A stretch of DNA of 64,000 nt. Source: Hypsibius dujardini. Lineage: Eukaryota > Tardigrada > Eutardigrada > Parachela > Hypsibiidae. Numbering within the stretch: the first letter of the stretch is position 1; the number at the start of each line of letters is the position of its first letter. A program made the translations under genes and the position numbers. The stretch lies in NCBI GenBank assembly GCA_001579985.1, contig LRSR01008470.1:1-64000 (forward strand), in the 5' to 3' direction. Below, piece after piece: positions 1 to 12,847 of this stretch. The notes beneath the pieces were generated by a model. The model had not been told where the DNA came from, searched no databases, and saw nothing but the letters and a program-made list of their open reading frames with translations.

Positions 1-3000
1 ATATCGTACGTCCATGCGTCAATCACACACACAAAAGAGTCAGTCACACAACCTCTTTCCAAACGCCAACGTTGAAACACCAACATAATTATCACTACCG
101 ACCGAAGCGCTAATACTCAAAAACCACAGCAGCAAAAAGGAGGAACCAAACAAAGACAGACACCACTTCCTTGTCTCAAACCTTCATGTCAAACGCCAGA
201 AACGAAGAAGACGGCTGCACCAAGCCGAGCTTCTTTCCTTCTGCTAATCAATTCAAAATATAATAATAAATAAAAAGCGGCCCGGAAAGAACAGAGGTTG
301 AATAATTAAACAAGCCAGTCACGTAACCATCATTCACTTCACACCCAAGGGGGCGGGGGGAGACAATTTGGCATATAATTGGACGAGCAAGTTTCCGACG
401 TCTTCGAGGTTTCAGACACAAACTGGACGGGCCAACGAGGAAGACGCCTTTCGACATTGTTTTGCGTGCCGGAGAATTACTCCGTCACCCGTTTGGTCAA
501 GGCAAATGAAGGTGGACAGCAGGTGGCGCTCATCTGGTGGACAGAGAAGGTTGACAGGCCCACGCCGGCGATGGTGAGGAGCATGGCCGCGGACGGCATC
601 CACAGTCGCTCGAAATTCCGTGGCCCGTTGAGTGCCTGATCAGGTGACGGTATCTGGAGACAATCCAACAATCATGCAACTATTTTGTAACGGCAGATTT
701 AGTGTTCTTTAGATGTACTTAGAAGTATTTTAAATGACTTAAAAATCGGCGTTTTATTTTAAATTTATTCTTATTTTATTTAAAAAGTCACAGAAATATG
801 CATTTATCTTCAAAAGCATATTTTCATGCAAAATCACAAAATTTACTTGGTAAATATTAGAATATTTTTATTATTTATTCTTATTTTAAATGCTAAAAAT
901 GTGGCTTCTTTAAAATAAAAAAGGTTTTTTTTTAATTTAAATAAAATTTGTCGGTCGATTTAAATTAATGCAATATTTTTTTAAACTTTAATCACGTTTA
1001 ATTTAAACAACACAATGTAGAGTGCAGGTTGAAAAACACACAAAAGGTAGACGCATCAATACATCAATCAAGGCAGCGAAATCTGCTTGGGGCGTTTAAT
1101 TATTCAATCAAGCAATCATATCAGCTGCCGAATACGTAATAGATTTGAGCATCACTAATTATATATAAAATCAATATCAGCTTGCTCATGATTCATTTAG
1201 GATTAATTCGGTTATATTCCAAGTCACAAAAAATGTTTAATTAATTAATTAAACAATGTAAATTCACGAATCCTAAGCCGAACGCAATTTTATTTTATAT
1301 ATTTTATGTTTTAGATCAATAAATAATTTCTTGCAACATAAAATTATTATACATATAGATTAATACACAGTATGCATATCAAATTATTACCCACATCTCA
1401 ACAACAAAATCAAACAGTTCATAAGTAGCGATGAAAATAAAGTACAGGATATTGAGTTTTAATTAAACTGCAACTAGGAAGAACTTTACCCACGTTTTAA
1501 ATAAAATTAGGTTTTAAACAGTTTAATGCTTGTAACACTCAAACTTTTTCAATTAAATGGAAAATCAAAATCAACCATGCTGCGTTCTATTTAAATTAGG
1601 TCTAAGTGTAAAAGCGAGCTCAAAAAATATTACAGTATAATAAATAAAACTTAAGGATCGTACTCCAGTGGAGCAAATATATTCTGTTTCCCAGAAAAAT
1701 AATTTTTAGACAGCATCTAATCAATCAATCTCGCACTCAATTTTACAGAAATGAGAAGAATGTGATGTTAATCAAGCCAATCAATCAATCATTCCTGGGC
1801 TTACTGCTTACTGTCTCCCAGTTTCTCAAGCTTTCCTTCTTTTGTTATTGTTACTTGCATGCAGCTCGTGCGCACTATTCGAGTGTAACATCATTCATTT
1901 TTATTCAATAAATTCAAAACAGTCAAACAAAATAAAGAACAGCCCAACGAAAAATCATTGAACAAATGAAAGCCCAAACACTGCTAATCAATAAATCAAC
2001 CACGCAAATAAGTGATAATCCCATTAAAAGCCGCCGTTCGCCCTTTCAGAATCCCTATCCCACCCACTTACCTTCGTTCGCATTCTGAAGGCCATCATCA
2101 GGGTCCTCGAATAAAACATGACTGAAAAATGTCGATTCCCAGCTGCTTTCAGACAACAATGCGATTACGCAATGATTAGAACAAACGAGGGCGAAACAAA
2201 ATATCGCAAAATGTCTTCCAACTTTGACAAAAACCCTCCTCCGACAGCGGACAGGGTGAAGTTTTGCAACACTCAGGATGAAGCTGTTGATGTTTGGCTG
2301 ATGCTGTTGCGAAAACAACAAACCCGCCGCGAGGAAGGAAGCAAAATGTGGGAAAATCCAAGGTGTAATTTCAGGCTTTTCTGTGAGTGCAAAGTCCTCT
2401 TCCAATTCCACTTGGGAACCCAAATGGAATTCAAGTTTTAGCACTGGAGAAACCGTATCCCTGTTTTCTTTCTCCCCAAGCTTCTCAATAATAAGACTTA
2501 ACACATCATTTAGATATTAAGTTTTACGCCACCCTTGAGAAATTATTTGAAAAACTGAGAATCCGGGACCGGGAAGGCACAGCAAATTTTTGTGGATTTG
2601 TCCACTTCCACTTCCACCCGAGTGAAAGCTCGTGGGCGTGCACGCCGGCAAACCGTGCGCCCAGCATACATCCGTCGCCAAATAAGGCGAGGCCATTAAG
2701 TGGAGCACGGATTTGATTGGTCAATATATTCCATCTACGCCTCTTGTGTCTAAGCAGGCCAATCAAAAATTTTCTTTGTGGACCTGCTGATTTTACCTGA
2801 TGACGACCGTGAATATCGCGCTATAAATACATTTTACTACCTTCCACGAACCCGCAGAAACTGTTTTATCATCATCCGTCACAAACTCGATCAAGTGATC
2901 AGCACCACCAGCCTCTTCCGAAGGTCAAGATCACACTGCGGACAGCAGAGAGGGCGTGTATACATGTTTAGAGACCGTGAAAGCCCAGACGACTATAACT

Positions 3001-3384
3001 AAAACGTGAAGCCAACTCCTACAGCAGACACAACGATACAACGGCAAGGTCAAAAGGCTAACTAGAATGTGTAAAATAAGAACATTTATATTAAAAAAAC
3101 CGAACAGAAATTAATCGGGGAAAAGCAAAACAAAAAAGTAGATAGAAACCGATGGCGCCAGCTGTCCCCGGTCGAGGAAGTCCTCTGTTCCCGTCCGATC
3201 CGCATCAGGTGGTGCTGGTGGCCTTATTCCTCCCACCCACACACACACGGACCGGGGGAATCCGCGTAATTCCGGATCGACTCTTGCCAATGTCAGCTCG
3301 TTGAAGTATGTATCGGACCGCCTGAATACACAGACACACCCACAACAGCACTAGTCGCGTCTCCGCAACCGGAAGCACGGGGGC
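1..3384. other. Gene-poor AT-rich left flank
   Basis: No gene can be supported here. Bases 680-2040 are strongly AT-rich with scattered CAAT/TTGA simple repeats and no useful reading frame. Two patches have balanced composition. Around 379-671 there are open frames on both strands (86 codons plus, 64 codons minus) and neither resembles a known family. At 2055-2504 a minus-strand frame of 149 codons overlaps a plus-strand frame of 107 codons, and again neither is recognisable. An upstream or terminal exon of an unrecognised gene could lie in either patch. Confidence 0.5.
2822..2829 (+). promoter_or_regulatory. Possible TATA box with upstream CCAAT motifs
   Basis: TATAAATA sits about 55-115 bases downstream of two CCAAT/ATTGG-type motifs (around 2717 and 2760). 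This is a plausible RNA polymerase II core promoter pointing right, but no gene is recognised downstream on the plus strand. A chance match in AT-rich DNA is quite possible. Confidence 0.25.
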
Positions 3385-3831
3385 TTAAAGTTTGACATCC
3401 GCGGTGGCCATCAGGGTGGCAATGGTTTTCCTCACCCGGAGGGCAGTCAGCCGGGCTTGAGAGCTGCTATACCAGCATTCGCGCATTAACCGTGTCATGG
3501 TGATCATGGGCTAGAAGGGAAACGGAAGCCAAAATTAGATATGGAGAAGGTCAGGTCAGAATCAGACACATCACAGTACCGCTACCCTGATTCATTGCAG
3601 GCATCTGCTAAGTATCGTGGCAGTCTACATGGAATATTTCTTGTCCTATTTCGGATTCTAATAGTGTCTAAATGTCTGCGCGCTAGAATGGGAGACTGCA
3701 TACCTGCCTGCCTTTCTGTCTGCCTTTCTGTCTGCCTTTCTGTCTGCCTTTCTGTCTGTCTGTCTATCTGTCCTTTGTCTGGATGTCTGACACACTGTCT
3801 GCCAGTCTGTTTTCCTGCTTAACCGCCTGTT

Positions 3832-3883
<52 letters not shown>

Positions 3884-6800
3884 GCTGTCTGTCTGTCTGT
3901 CTGCTGCTGCCAGTTCGTTCGTCTGCCTGTTAGTTCGTTCGTCTGTATGCCAGCCAGTTCACGTGCTAGTCTGCCAGCGCCTGTTTTCCTAGTCTTGCAC
4001 CAGATTACTGTTTATCAACTCAAGAAATTCTGTTAATCTGTGTTTCAATCCGTCCATTACTTTCTTTCGTTGTCTGTGTGGTATCAGACCTGCCTGCCTG
4101 TCTCTATTAATGTTCGAGGAATTTTATGAGTTCCCTTTATACCTCGCGAGAGCTCCACCGGTTAGGCAGAGTAGGTCGCTTCTTCTGAACGCACACAGCT
4201 TCCCTCATTTGCCCCATATCCGGTTCTGACGGCACGTCGTGCGCATACGGCAGCTCAAAGTCTTCCGCCGAACCTGCAATGCAGCCCCAAAGACAACCCA
4301 ATTACCATCCAATTACCCGGATCCAGTACGCAGTCTTGGTATTTCTTCATGAGAATTTAAAAATTCCAATACCGTAAAACTGACAACGATGGCAGATCTC
4401 CCACATGACCAGCGCGAGAGCGTAGATGTCGACCGCTTTGAGAGACTCGAAATTCTTCAAGTTGAGATTGCCATCGAGAACTTCGGGGGCAAGGTAGCGG
4501 ATCGTGCCGAACTTCTCATTAGCCGGGATATCCAAGATACCCGTCTTGCCTTCGTACCGCACCGCCAGACCCAAATCGGCAATCACACACTGGCCATTTC
4601 GCTTGACTAGAACATTCTTCGATTTGAGATCGCGATGCGCAATAGCAGGTTTGCCTGAAACAGGACCATCCCGGTTAAGGCAAATAAAACAAGAGCGTCA
4701 CAAAAGGAATAGACAACTTCGAAGACAGACAGGCATGAAGAAAATAAATGACATAGGCAAAGAACATACAGTACGAGTATAAACAACAAGAATTAGACAT
4801 ACAAACGGACAGAGAGCCTTAAAGGCCGCAAAAAATTAGGGGCACGTATAAAAGCTGGTCAGGACACATCGGCAGACGGATGGGTAGACTACCAAACAAG
4901 CAGAAGGGAAGGCACGCATGCAGACTAGCAGCCACCCTGTCAACCGTATAGACAAGGCAGACAGAGAGACATACAGACATACAGACGAAGGCAGCCAGAC
5001 AAATAAACAACGAAGACAGATACCAAATCCGACAGGCAGTAGCAAAGAGACTGATAGACACTTCGATACACATAGTGTCTCGAGCCTCACTTCTATCCGA
5101 AGTTCCAAGAATGTCCATGTGCAAATGAGCCAAGCCATTCGCCAATGAGAAAACGAGCCGTAACATGGCCGGGACATCAATGCTCGTTGAGGTGAGGAAG
5201 TCGAAGAGCGATCCCAGCTCGTGATAGTCGGTAATCAACCATAGCTGGGTAGTCAAACCGTTGTCTGTAGAAGAGAAGAAAAAAGGTGAGAATCACACCA
5301 ACTGATCATGCAGTCAACCGAGAGCCCCTGAGGCCCATTGCATCAGACAAGTCACTTTTTGTTACCCTTGTTATCGGCGGCAATGAATCCGAGGAGGTTC
5401 TCATGCCGCAGCATAACAGTTTGGTAGATCTCTACCTCCCGTTTCCACGAGTCCTCGTCGCGAGTGGAGAACATCTTAACAGCGACATTCTCACCGTGCC
5501 ACCGTCCGAGGTAGACTTCCCCGTACCGGCCCTTCCCGATAATATTCACCAAGGTCACTTGCCGTGCAATGGTGCGCTGAATTAACAGAGGACATCCTAA
5601 GGAGACAAAGGGAAAATGAGCCACAACTACAACGATCCATTCAATACAGACAGAACGACGTATAATTAGGCAAGAAAAAAAGCATATTAAGACAGACAAA
5701 CAAATAGGCAAGAATGTAGGAAACACAAGTCTGTGCAGAGAGAAGATGCGCAGGCAAGTCGAGAAAGAGGGGAGACCCACACTCCAATCAGACACTAAGA
5801 TGGATAGACGAAGCAAGTGGGCTGCCATGCAAATGAGCAAATAGAATCAGGGGGTCAGACAGTCATACTGAAATAGGCACAAAGACAAAGATAGGCAGGC
5901 AGCCAGGCAGGCAGGAGACAGAACAGGCAAGTAAGCACTATCAAGGAAGGGAATACTAACCGGATCCAGAACCGGACGTAGTGTATTCCCCGAGCAGACT
6001 CAGATGATTCTCCAATCGGGCTTCCTCCAACAAACGCACCGCTTCATCTTTCATGCTGTTGGACTTGAGCATCAGCTCATGCCGTCTCCGAAAGTACCAC
6101 ACCGCACTGATCAGACCGATCACCAGCAGCCCCACAACGACGGAAACCCCAATCACCAGATACAGGTGCAGACCCTGCAGACCTCCCACTGCCACACCGG
6201 TTGCATCTACAACAACAGAAATGCAAAATGCATCATAACAACCTAAGACCGAGCCTTGAATCGCGAAGAGAAACAATGAACCAACCGGCAATTTGTGGGA
6301 TGTCCCACAAGCTGATATTAGCATCTCGATTGCAGAAATTGTAGTCGGAACAGCAGGCCAGGGCATTGGTCTCTCGGTGGCGTAGGTTAGGCACGCAAAG
6401 GAGAGGGTTTTCCTCCGGAAATAACTGGTGTTTGGCGAGGCAGCTGTAAAGAGACCAAAGAAAATAGCAGTAATACAGCGAGTTAATCAAGCAATCAAAC
6501 CATACCACAGAAGGTCAATCTCAAGTATTTCAGGCATTTAAATTTACACCAAATTTCAGTTTTAGGTAACATTTCATTCATCTTTTTCACCTTCCAAATA
6601 TCCGACTACCATAATCGACGTATTAAATTTACTTTTCTAAAAATAATCTCCCTAGATAAAAACTGAAATATAAACTGAAATTCAGAGTCAGTTGATATTG
6701 AAAACAAAATCTTCCGACACAAAGGCGCTGTTGAATCTCAAAGCATTCCGTAACTTCCGATCAGCTTCCAAAACGACTCCGAAGATTTATGCTTTCGTTT

Positions 6801-8185
6801 CTCAATTTTAAAACGGGCGTGATTCCCATTTACCTATGCGATTGTTGGATTCGTCCGTCGGCCTGACGTGCCAGCTGAGTGATGCAGACGCCGTCGGTGA
6901 AACAGGTCTGATTGAGACACGACTCACAGAAGCATGTCAAACCTGCAATAATAGAGAAAAAACAATCAGCCAAAATTCCAGTTGTTTAATTTATTACACT
7001 TCACTCTTATTAATGTTCCACGGTAAATGGACGAAAACTGTCGCGCGATTTGTAAATTGCTCTTCTACACAAAATATTTTTTCGTGTGAATACAATCTCT
7101 CGTAACTTCAGAAAATGTTTATCAACTGAAAGAGAAATCCTAATAATTTGTCTGAATATTGTTTAATCTTCACTGTACTCGTACTAACACACTTTGGTGA
7201 TTGCAAGTTGCTCTTCGACAAAGAATACAAGTAAAGTTTTGCGTAAATGCTTTCTCTCGTAAATTAAAAAAAGTTAAATTATTAAAAAAAAGTTAAATTA
7301 TTAAAGCTAAATTATATATAATTTATATATTACCGTTGAGTCTTAAAAACAAACAGCGCTCCCAATTCTCTCTCTATCTGGGCCCCAATGGCGATGCATG
7401 ATACACAATCCCTCCTGCTAGTTATATTAACAATTAGAAAAACCTGTCTAGCCTCTCTGGAAATATGACAGGGGAATGGAAAGAAGGAAGGAACAACATC
7501 CGGTGGCCTGTCTGACTGACTGTCTGACTACGACAGTTTCACAAGCTGATTAAAATTATCGATCGCTGAAATTACTTCCTCCTTCCTAGACGCACTCACT
7601 AAAGTAAAGGTCAAGGAGGATTCTACGAAATAATCCACATGACATGCCAGTCCGATAGAACGGACTGGAAATGGAATACTCTAACATACCGCGGGACATG
7701 CAAAATACATAACGCGTAGACATAGGCACTTGATTGAATGATTGATTCAAGCTGAAAAAGTCAATAAATCAATCAAATGAGAAAATCAGCAAACTAAATG
7801 AATTAAATTAAATTTAACTGACAAATCCAAATAAATGTAACTACCTAAATATTAGCTGACTTTCGAAACTGAAAACTCCATAAACACAACAAAACATGCA
7901 TCGAAAGCTAGTGCATGAGAGAGTGCTAAGTTGATTGATTAATCCAATTTCGCACTGGCCAAGATCGTCAAGAGATCAATCAATGCCCCGTAACATATAC
8001 TGACAAGTCAGAGAGCGCAGCAGTCACTTGATTGATTGATTAGCAAGATGGATGAAAATTGAACCTGATATGTCATCCGTCCACTTACCCGCGGTGCCAG
8101 CAGCCTTAATCGCTGTGGAGAGGTCGAAAAAGGATAAGACTAAAATGCTGGTGAGGGAATAATGCAGCACGGAGGTGAGCGCCAT
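3385..8185 (-). CDS. babo: TGF-beta/activin type I receptor (ALK4/5/7-like)
   Basis: Membrane serine/threonine kinase that binds activin/TGF-beta ligands with a type II receptor and phosphorylates receptor-SMADs. Exons on the minus strand: 8089-8185, 6834-6942, 6286-6443, 5961-6206, 5366-5596, 5091-5264, 4373-4654, 4143-4273, 3385-3510. All junctions are GT-AG and in phase, giving 517 aa (vertebrate ALK5 is about 503). In order: signal peptide, activin-receptor ectodomain with paired cysteines (about 34-115), one membrane helix (about 136-160), GS box TTSGSGSG (about 196-203), then the kinase with glycine loop [12 protein letters not shown] lysine (about 243), HRDLKSKN catalytic loop, DLG in place of DFG as usual for this family, and C-terminal MRECW...LTALR. 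The L45 loop ADNKDNG matches ALK4/5/7 rather than ALK1/2 or ALK3/6, so SMAD2/3 signalling is inferred. The first ATG precedes a hydrophobic signal peptide. The symbol follows the fly orthologue. Confidence 0.95.
3706..3905. repeat. (CTGT)n / CTGCCTTT simple repeat
   Basis: Tetranucleotide array in the last intron of the receptor gene, starting with several CTGCCTTTCTGT units and passing into pure CTGT. It gives rise to spurious leucine/serine/cysteine/valine open frames on the plus strand. Confidence 0.9.
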
Positions 8186-9070
8186 GCTGGGGAGGTGAAA
8201 GAAGTGAGGCAGAGGGTATTTCGCGGGTGAAATCACAGCACAACTGCATGCAGGGCTGAAGAATTCATTTCCAGTGTGGAATTCCCCCAGCTTTTTGAGA
8301 AAAATAATTTCATTAAAGACAGACAAGAATATGAAACAGTGGAAAGGGCATCGGAAGATTCAAAGCGACCTCAAACTGGCTCGCACAGACAGAGATCGAG
8401 AGAAAGACAGGCAGACGGCTGTTGACGAAATGCCAGACAGTTTTTCTTTGTCGGCCTGTCTACTTCCACTGAGTTTTGAGCCGTGGAAGTGGACTTGCCA
8501 CTTGTGGAGAAAGAGAAAAGAGGGCGATTCCAGTCTCCACGCTCTGAAATGGAAACGTCTGCCTGCAAACGTAGTGTGGAGTTCCACAAAGTGACGTCAT
8601 CGACTTCCGGTTGCGCATACCGCATACGAGGATCAAGCCGGTAATTCGGGCACCACGGAAATTCGGATCAATCTGTGATTTCGGCTTTCGGGTTAATGTA
8701 TTTGTACAAAAAATAAACCAGGAGGGAAGATTCACAGTATTCTGGTGGCTTACTCGATACTGTGACGCTTAAAATATGTGAAAGACGCAAAGAACCAGTC
8801 ATTGGCGTCGTTGATACGAAATTTTATCTGGCGGAGAAACCTTCTCCGGTTCGACATTTAACGGACACCTCCTCCATACCACAGTTTCTCTAAAGGCTGA
8901 AACTGCGCCTAATGATAAAAAACTATAGGCGTAATCCCAAAACCGGGGAAGATTCCCCCAGTCAGCTGTATGAGTACTTCAGTTCAGTTCAGTTCAGTGA
9001 AGGACTGAACTTCAGTAAACGTTTAGAACACTGGGATAAAACTCAGTAAAATTCTCGCGTTGACTTTGGT
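8186..9070. other. Intergenic region between two minus-strand genes
   Basis: Lies between the start codon of the receptor gene and the stop codon of the carrier gene, so it should hold the receptor promoter/5' UTR and the carrier 3' UTR. The only structure seen is four tandem TTCAG units at 8979-8998, followed by a short inverted copy (ACTGAACTTCAGT). Open frames at 8274-8735 overlap on both strands and none is recognised. Confidence 0.5.
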
Positions 9071-11574
9071 TCAAGGTTGGCGACTGTAATGGTTGCTACA
9101 GGCACGCAGAAATTGCTCGTAGCAGTAAAAGTTGAGGCCAGTGGCGAAGGCTGCTTTTAGGAGACTGGGGCTGAAAATAAAAATAGAAGAATTTAATGAG
9201 AATTCCAGCCAGAAAAAAAGGCAAATAGACGACAAGGCGAAGGCAGACATGCAAAGAACGACAGTCAATCACACAAGCCAGTCAGACAGCCACATACAAA
9301 CAGGCTGCGGAACATGCAGACAAGCAACTGGGAAGTCAGAAAGACAGAAGAGTTAGAAGAGTTAGGTAGACAGGCATGTGGCTAAACAGACTGACAGACA
9401 CAGTCGAACAGACAGACAGAAAGAAAGAAGAAAGCAACACACAAAGAGGGACATACTTATGTGCAAAACTACTGATAAGGAGACAGGCAAAACTATCGAC
9501 AGATGAAGAGCTTGCAGAGAGGATCTGTTTCGCATACCTATAGCCTTTGAAGAAACCTCCAAGGCCTTCCAGTCGCCAAATCTCTGTGATGCAATGTCGG
9601 AAGCTGTCCACCGAGACATATTTGCCGAACCCCTTCCGACCCGCTTCAAATCCCTGCACCTGAAGCCGCTTCTTCATGACATCCAGCGGATAGATCAAAG
9701 TTTTTGCAAAGGCACCGGCCAAAAAACCACATGTCAAACTTTCCACTGCATCTGCAAACCCCAAGGAAGTATTCCATGCATGAAGGATAATACGAGTAGG
9801 AAAAAAATCTGGCAAACAATCTTTGTCTTACCACTTTCGGAAGACTTCTTCCCGGAGTAACTCCGAAATATCTCTTGAAACTTGGAGTAAAAGGCAAAAG
9901 AAGCACCGTTGTAAGGAACAATCTGTATCACAGCTGGTACGATTCCGCGATAAAAGCCGCGAAATCCCTCCTGCCGACTGATCATCCCAAATGACTGAAA
10001 TATCGACTCATAGACCTGTTGAACGGATATCATTAGGAATATGATCCAACCAGGCAGCAATCAAGAAGCAACCAGATGACTGTCAAAATCTACCTGCTTG
10101 TCCGTCTCCTTGTCTGTCTGTCTGTCTGTCTGTCGGTCTATCTGTCTCTCTGTTGTCTGCCTGTTTGTCCCTGCCAATCAGTCAGGGTGCACCTTTTCAT
10201 CTGTGTCTGTCTACTTCACTTTGTATTTTGCCGATCTTTTGGTAGGCGTAAATTTACTAACTATCCAAGATTCAATCGTCACCTTTTGTCGGCCTTGAGA
10301 AACAAAGCGGGTCCTAACGACATCAAGGGGATGTGCGGCGACGGTGGCAGCAACGCCCGACAGACTGCCACAGAGGAAATAAAATAGGGGATTCTTCGGG
10401 TTATCCGTGAGATTCAGTGTCCACAGGGCTTTGTTTAGTTTCTCGAACGACGCAAACTGCAAAAGGCACCACGCAAAATAAATTGACCGCTGGTTTAATT
10501 TGAACTTTAAAGCAGCATCAAACAGTACATTTGCCAATGATCATTCAGATAAGCAGACAGGCAGGCAAGAACCGGTAGACAAACAGGAGATAAACGGGCA
10601 GGCAGTCTGAAAGCCAGGTAGCCAGGTAGGCGGGTAGGCAGGTCGGCAGACAGACAGACAGACAGGAAGACAGACAGACAGACAGATAGATAGATAGATA
10701 GATAGACTGCTAGACAGACAGAAAGTGTGCAGGAAAGCAGGCAGACGCAGTAAGGTCCATAAACAGACAGGCAGCCTCATCATCATATGCCGGTATTATT
10801 GGTACGCACCTGGACCAATCCATATACGAGAGACAGGCTCTGGGCCGCCAGCAGTCCTTTCTGAGAAAAACCAAACAAATGTCAAGTGTACACCAGGAAG
10901 AAAGAGTAGAGTGCGGTGCGACGGATGGAGGCGTTCATCAGCTGAGCGATCGTTAAAAATAGATCTTCTCTAAGTCTGACGACACACACGGTATTTTCTC
11001 ACCAAACATTTCAGGCACCACCCCAAATCCCCCCACAGATTCGAAACGTCATTACAAATTCCAACAAAACTTCAGACAAAACTTCATGACAAGCTAAAAA
11101 GGAAACTTTCATCAGGGCAAAAAAAAGAAATAACAAGCCCGATCGTAACCGGGAAAAAATATTTCAGTACGACAACGACAATAAAAAAATCAATCAAGCG
11201 AAACACCATACTGCAAATTTAAACCATACATCAATCAAGGGGCTCTTTACTGCAGTGCAACGAGCGAATCCATCAATCAAGGGCAATTGTATCAATCAAC
11301 CATAGATATCAAACTTAAGAGAAGGTGAAATCTTCCTCACCCACAGGGCACCTGCCCCCTCCTCCTTGACAATGAGCCGAACGGCCTGGTTGAGGCCCTG
11401 ATATTTGGAGGCCACCTCTCCGCGTTTGATAGGTTCAATCTGCAGTTGAAAGCGGATTTTGCAAACGTCAATGGGCTGGGTGAAGAATCGGGAGATGAAG
11501 GCCGCCGAAGCGCCGCACGCTCCGTAGACATAATGCGGTAGGGGAACAGTTCGCTCCGGATCGAAGCCAACCAT
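9071..11574 (-). CDS. SLC25A19: Mitochondrial thiamine pyrophosphate carrier (SLC25A19-like)
   Basis: Inner mitochondrial membrane carrier of the SLC25 family, expected to import thiamine pyrophosphate for the 2-oxoacid dehydrogenases. Exons on the minus strand: 11341-11574, 10810-10860, 10283-10456, 9832-10015, 9538-9751, 9071-9170. All junctions are GT-AG and in phase, giving 318 aa (human 320). It begins MVGFDP, close to MVGYDP in the human protein. The three carrier signatures are PIDVCKIRF, HPLDVVRTRF and YPLDVMKKRL, one per repeat. Exon 2 encodes the KGLLAAQSLSLVYGLVQ stretch that aligns with KGHVPAQ...GAVQ of human SLC25A19, and the C-terminus carries SPSLLKAAFATG. Resemblance to SLC25A19 is better than to the general folate/CoA carriers. 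Two introns contain CTGT/CAGA arrays. The gene is divergent from the TMC gene. Confidence 0.93.
10095..10170. repeat. (CTGT)n simple repeat
   Basis: Short interrupted CTGT array in an intron of the mitochondrial carrier gene. A related CAGA/GATA array lies in the next intron at about 10640-10705. Confidence 0.8.
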
Positions 11575-12847
11575 AGAATGTCAGGTGGAGGCCAGGGTCT
11601 TCGGAATTTCTAGGGGAAAATGGTGATAGAAAGAAAGCCTATGAAATTTCAAGGACAGAGAATAGGCTCAAGAGAAAGAAGATGAGAAAAGTCTTGTAGC
11701 CCCAGTAAAGGAACATGAAAAGGCTCGGAGCCTAAATAAAGGAACAAATCTCATATAGGATCAGGGACTTCCTTATAATCAGTCAATCAAGTAATAGTTC
11801 CAGTAGATCAGTCGCGGAACCTAAATAAGGGAACAAATCATATTTAGGATCCGACTCATCCGAGACTTTCTTGCCATCAGTCAATCAAGCTATAGTTCCA
11901 GTAGACTAATCGCGAACCCTAAATAAGGGAACACATTTTTATTTAGGATCAGGATCCGACTGCAAAAACGTCTCGGATCCTATATACGATGTGTTCCTTT
12001 ATTTAAGTTTCGCGACTAATCTAATGAAACCATTGCTTGTTTGATTGATGGCAAGAAAGTCTCGGATCCGAAGTGAGATTTGTTCTCTTATTTTGGCTCT
12101 GAGTCTTTGTATGTTCATTTACTCGAGCTACACATGTGACAGCAATCTTGTCCGGGTCGACTTTGCGCCACGTGGGCAACACTTTTCTCATCCTCTTCGC
12201 CCCTTTGATCCCTCCTGTGTCCCTAGAATTTCACAGAATGCGACTCAATTAGGGAAAAAAATCTGATTTAGAATCAGAGTCGCAAAGGTTCCAAGAAGCT
12301 TTTTAATTTAGATACTTGTAATATATCATGCATACATTATTATATCACTACTAAAGTGCTAATGCAATAAATATCTTGTAGTATAAATACCGTGTTTGAA
12401 TTTAAATATAACATAAAATAAATTTTTAATCGCCACTGATGACTATTAATATCAAAATAAGAAAATGTATTTTTATTTAATACAAAAACGAACGCAAAAG
12501 TCGATATTTAAAACAAGATTATGAAACATTAAACTTTTTAATTAAAACGTGCTGTAATTAAATATATTTCGATTGCTACTTATTACTATTATTACTTATT
12601 ATGGCTTTTCATACATTTAAACATAACTAATTACAATATTTATGAAGTTCTGGATACGTGCGCTGGAACCGCCTTCCTTGTCTGACAGCTCACGATCATT
12701 CCCGTTGGAGAAATCGATATTGCTAATGCCAATATGCATAAGCAGTTGCGCCATGTCGATGGCCATTTCCTTTTGGGATAGTCATCTCTCCCTTCAATTT
12801 CTCCACAGTCATAACCTTTTTTTCTGGGCAAGGACTCTCTACCCGGA
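11575..12847. promoter_or_regulatory. Divergent intergenic promoter region
   Basis: The start codons of the mitochondrial carrier (minus) and the TMC gene (plus) face away from each other across these 1.27 kb, so both promoters should lie here unless 5' UTR introns extend further. The left half contains the fold-back repeat described separately. From 12295 to 12640 it is very AT-rich and featureless. No TATA element stands out. Confidence 0.5.
11731..12095. repeat. Tandem plus inverted (fold-back) repeat
   Basis: Two and a half direct copies of a roughly 90-100-base unit (starting near 11731, 11820 and 11918, each beginning CCTAAATAA.GGAACA) are followed by an inverted copy at about 11973-12095. 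Shared words include GGATCCGA, GAGACTTTCTTGCCATCA, GTCAATCAAGC, TAGTTCCAGTAGA and TCGCGAA. The inverted arm resembles the second direct copy over about 110 bases with roughly 80-85% identity by eye. The spacer is only a few tens of bases, so the DNA or a transcript could fold into a long hairpin. Confidence 0.8.

Noticed and set aside
2055-2504. 149-codon minus-strand frame
   Set aside because: No recognisable motif, overlapped by a 107-codon plus frame, and flanked by AT-rich DNA with no supporting exon.
10210-10860. Apparent frame break between exons 2 and 3 of the mitochondrial carrier
   Set aside because: Caused by a misread of the reverse complement; re-reading gives a 51-base exon 2 in phase 0 that matches the family.
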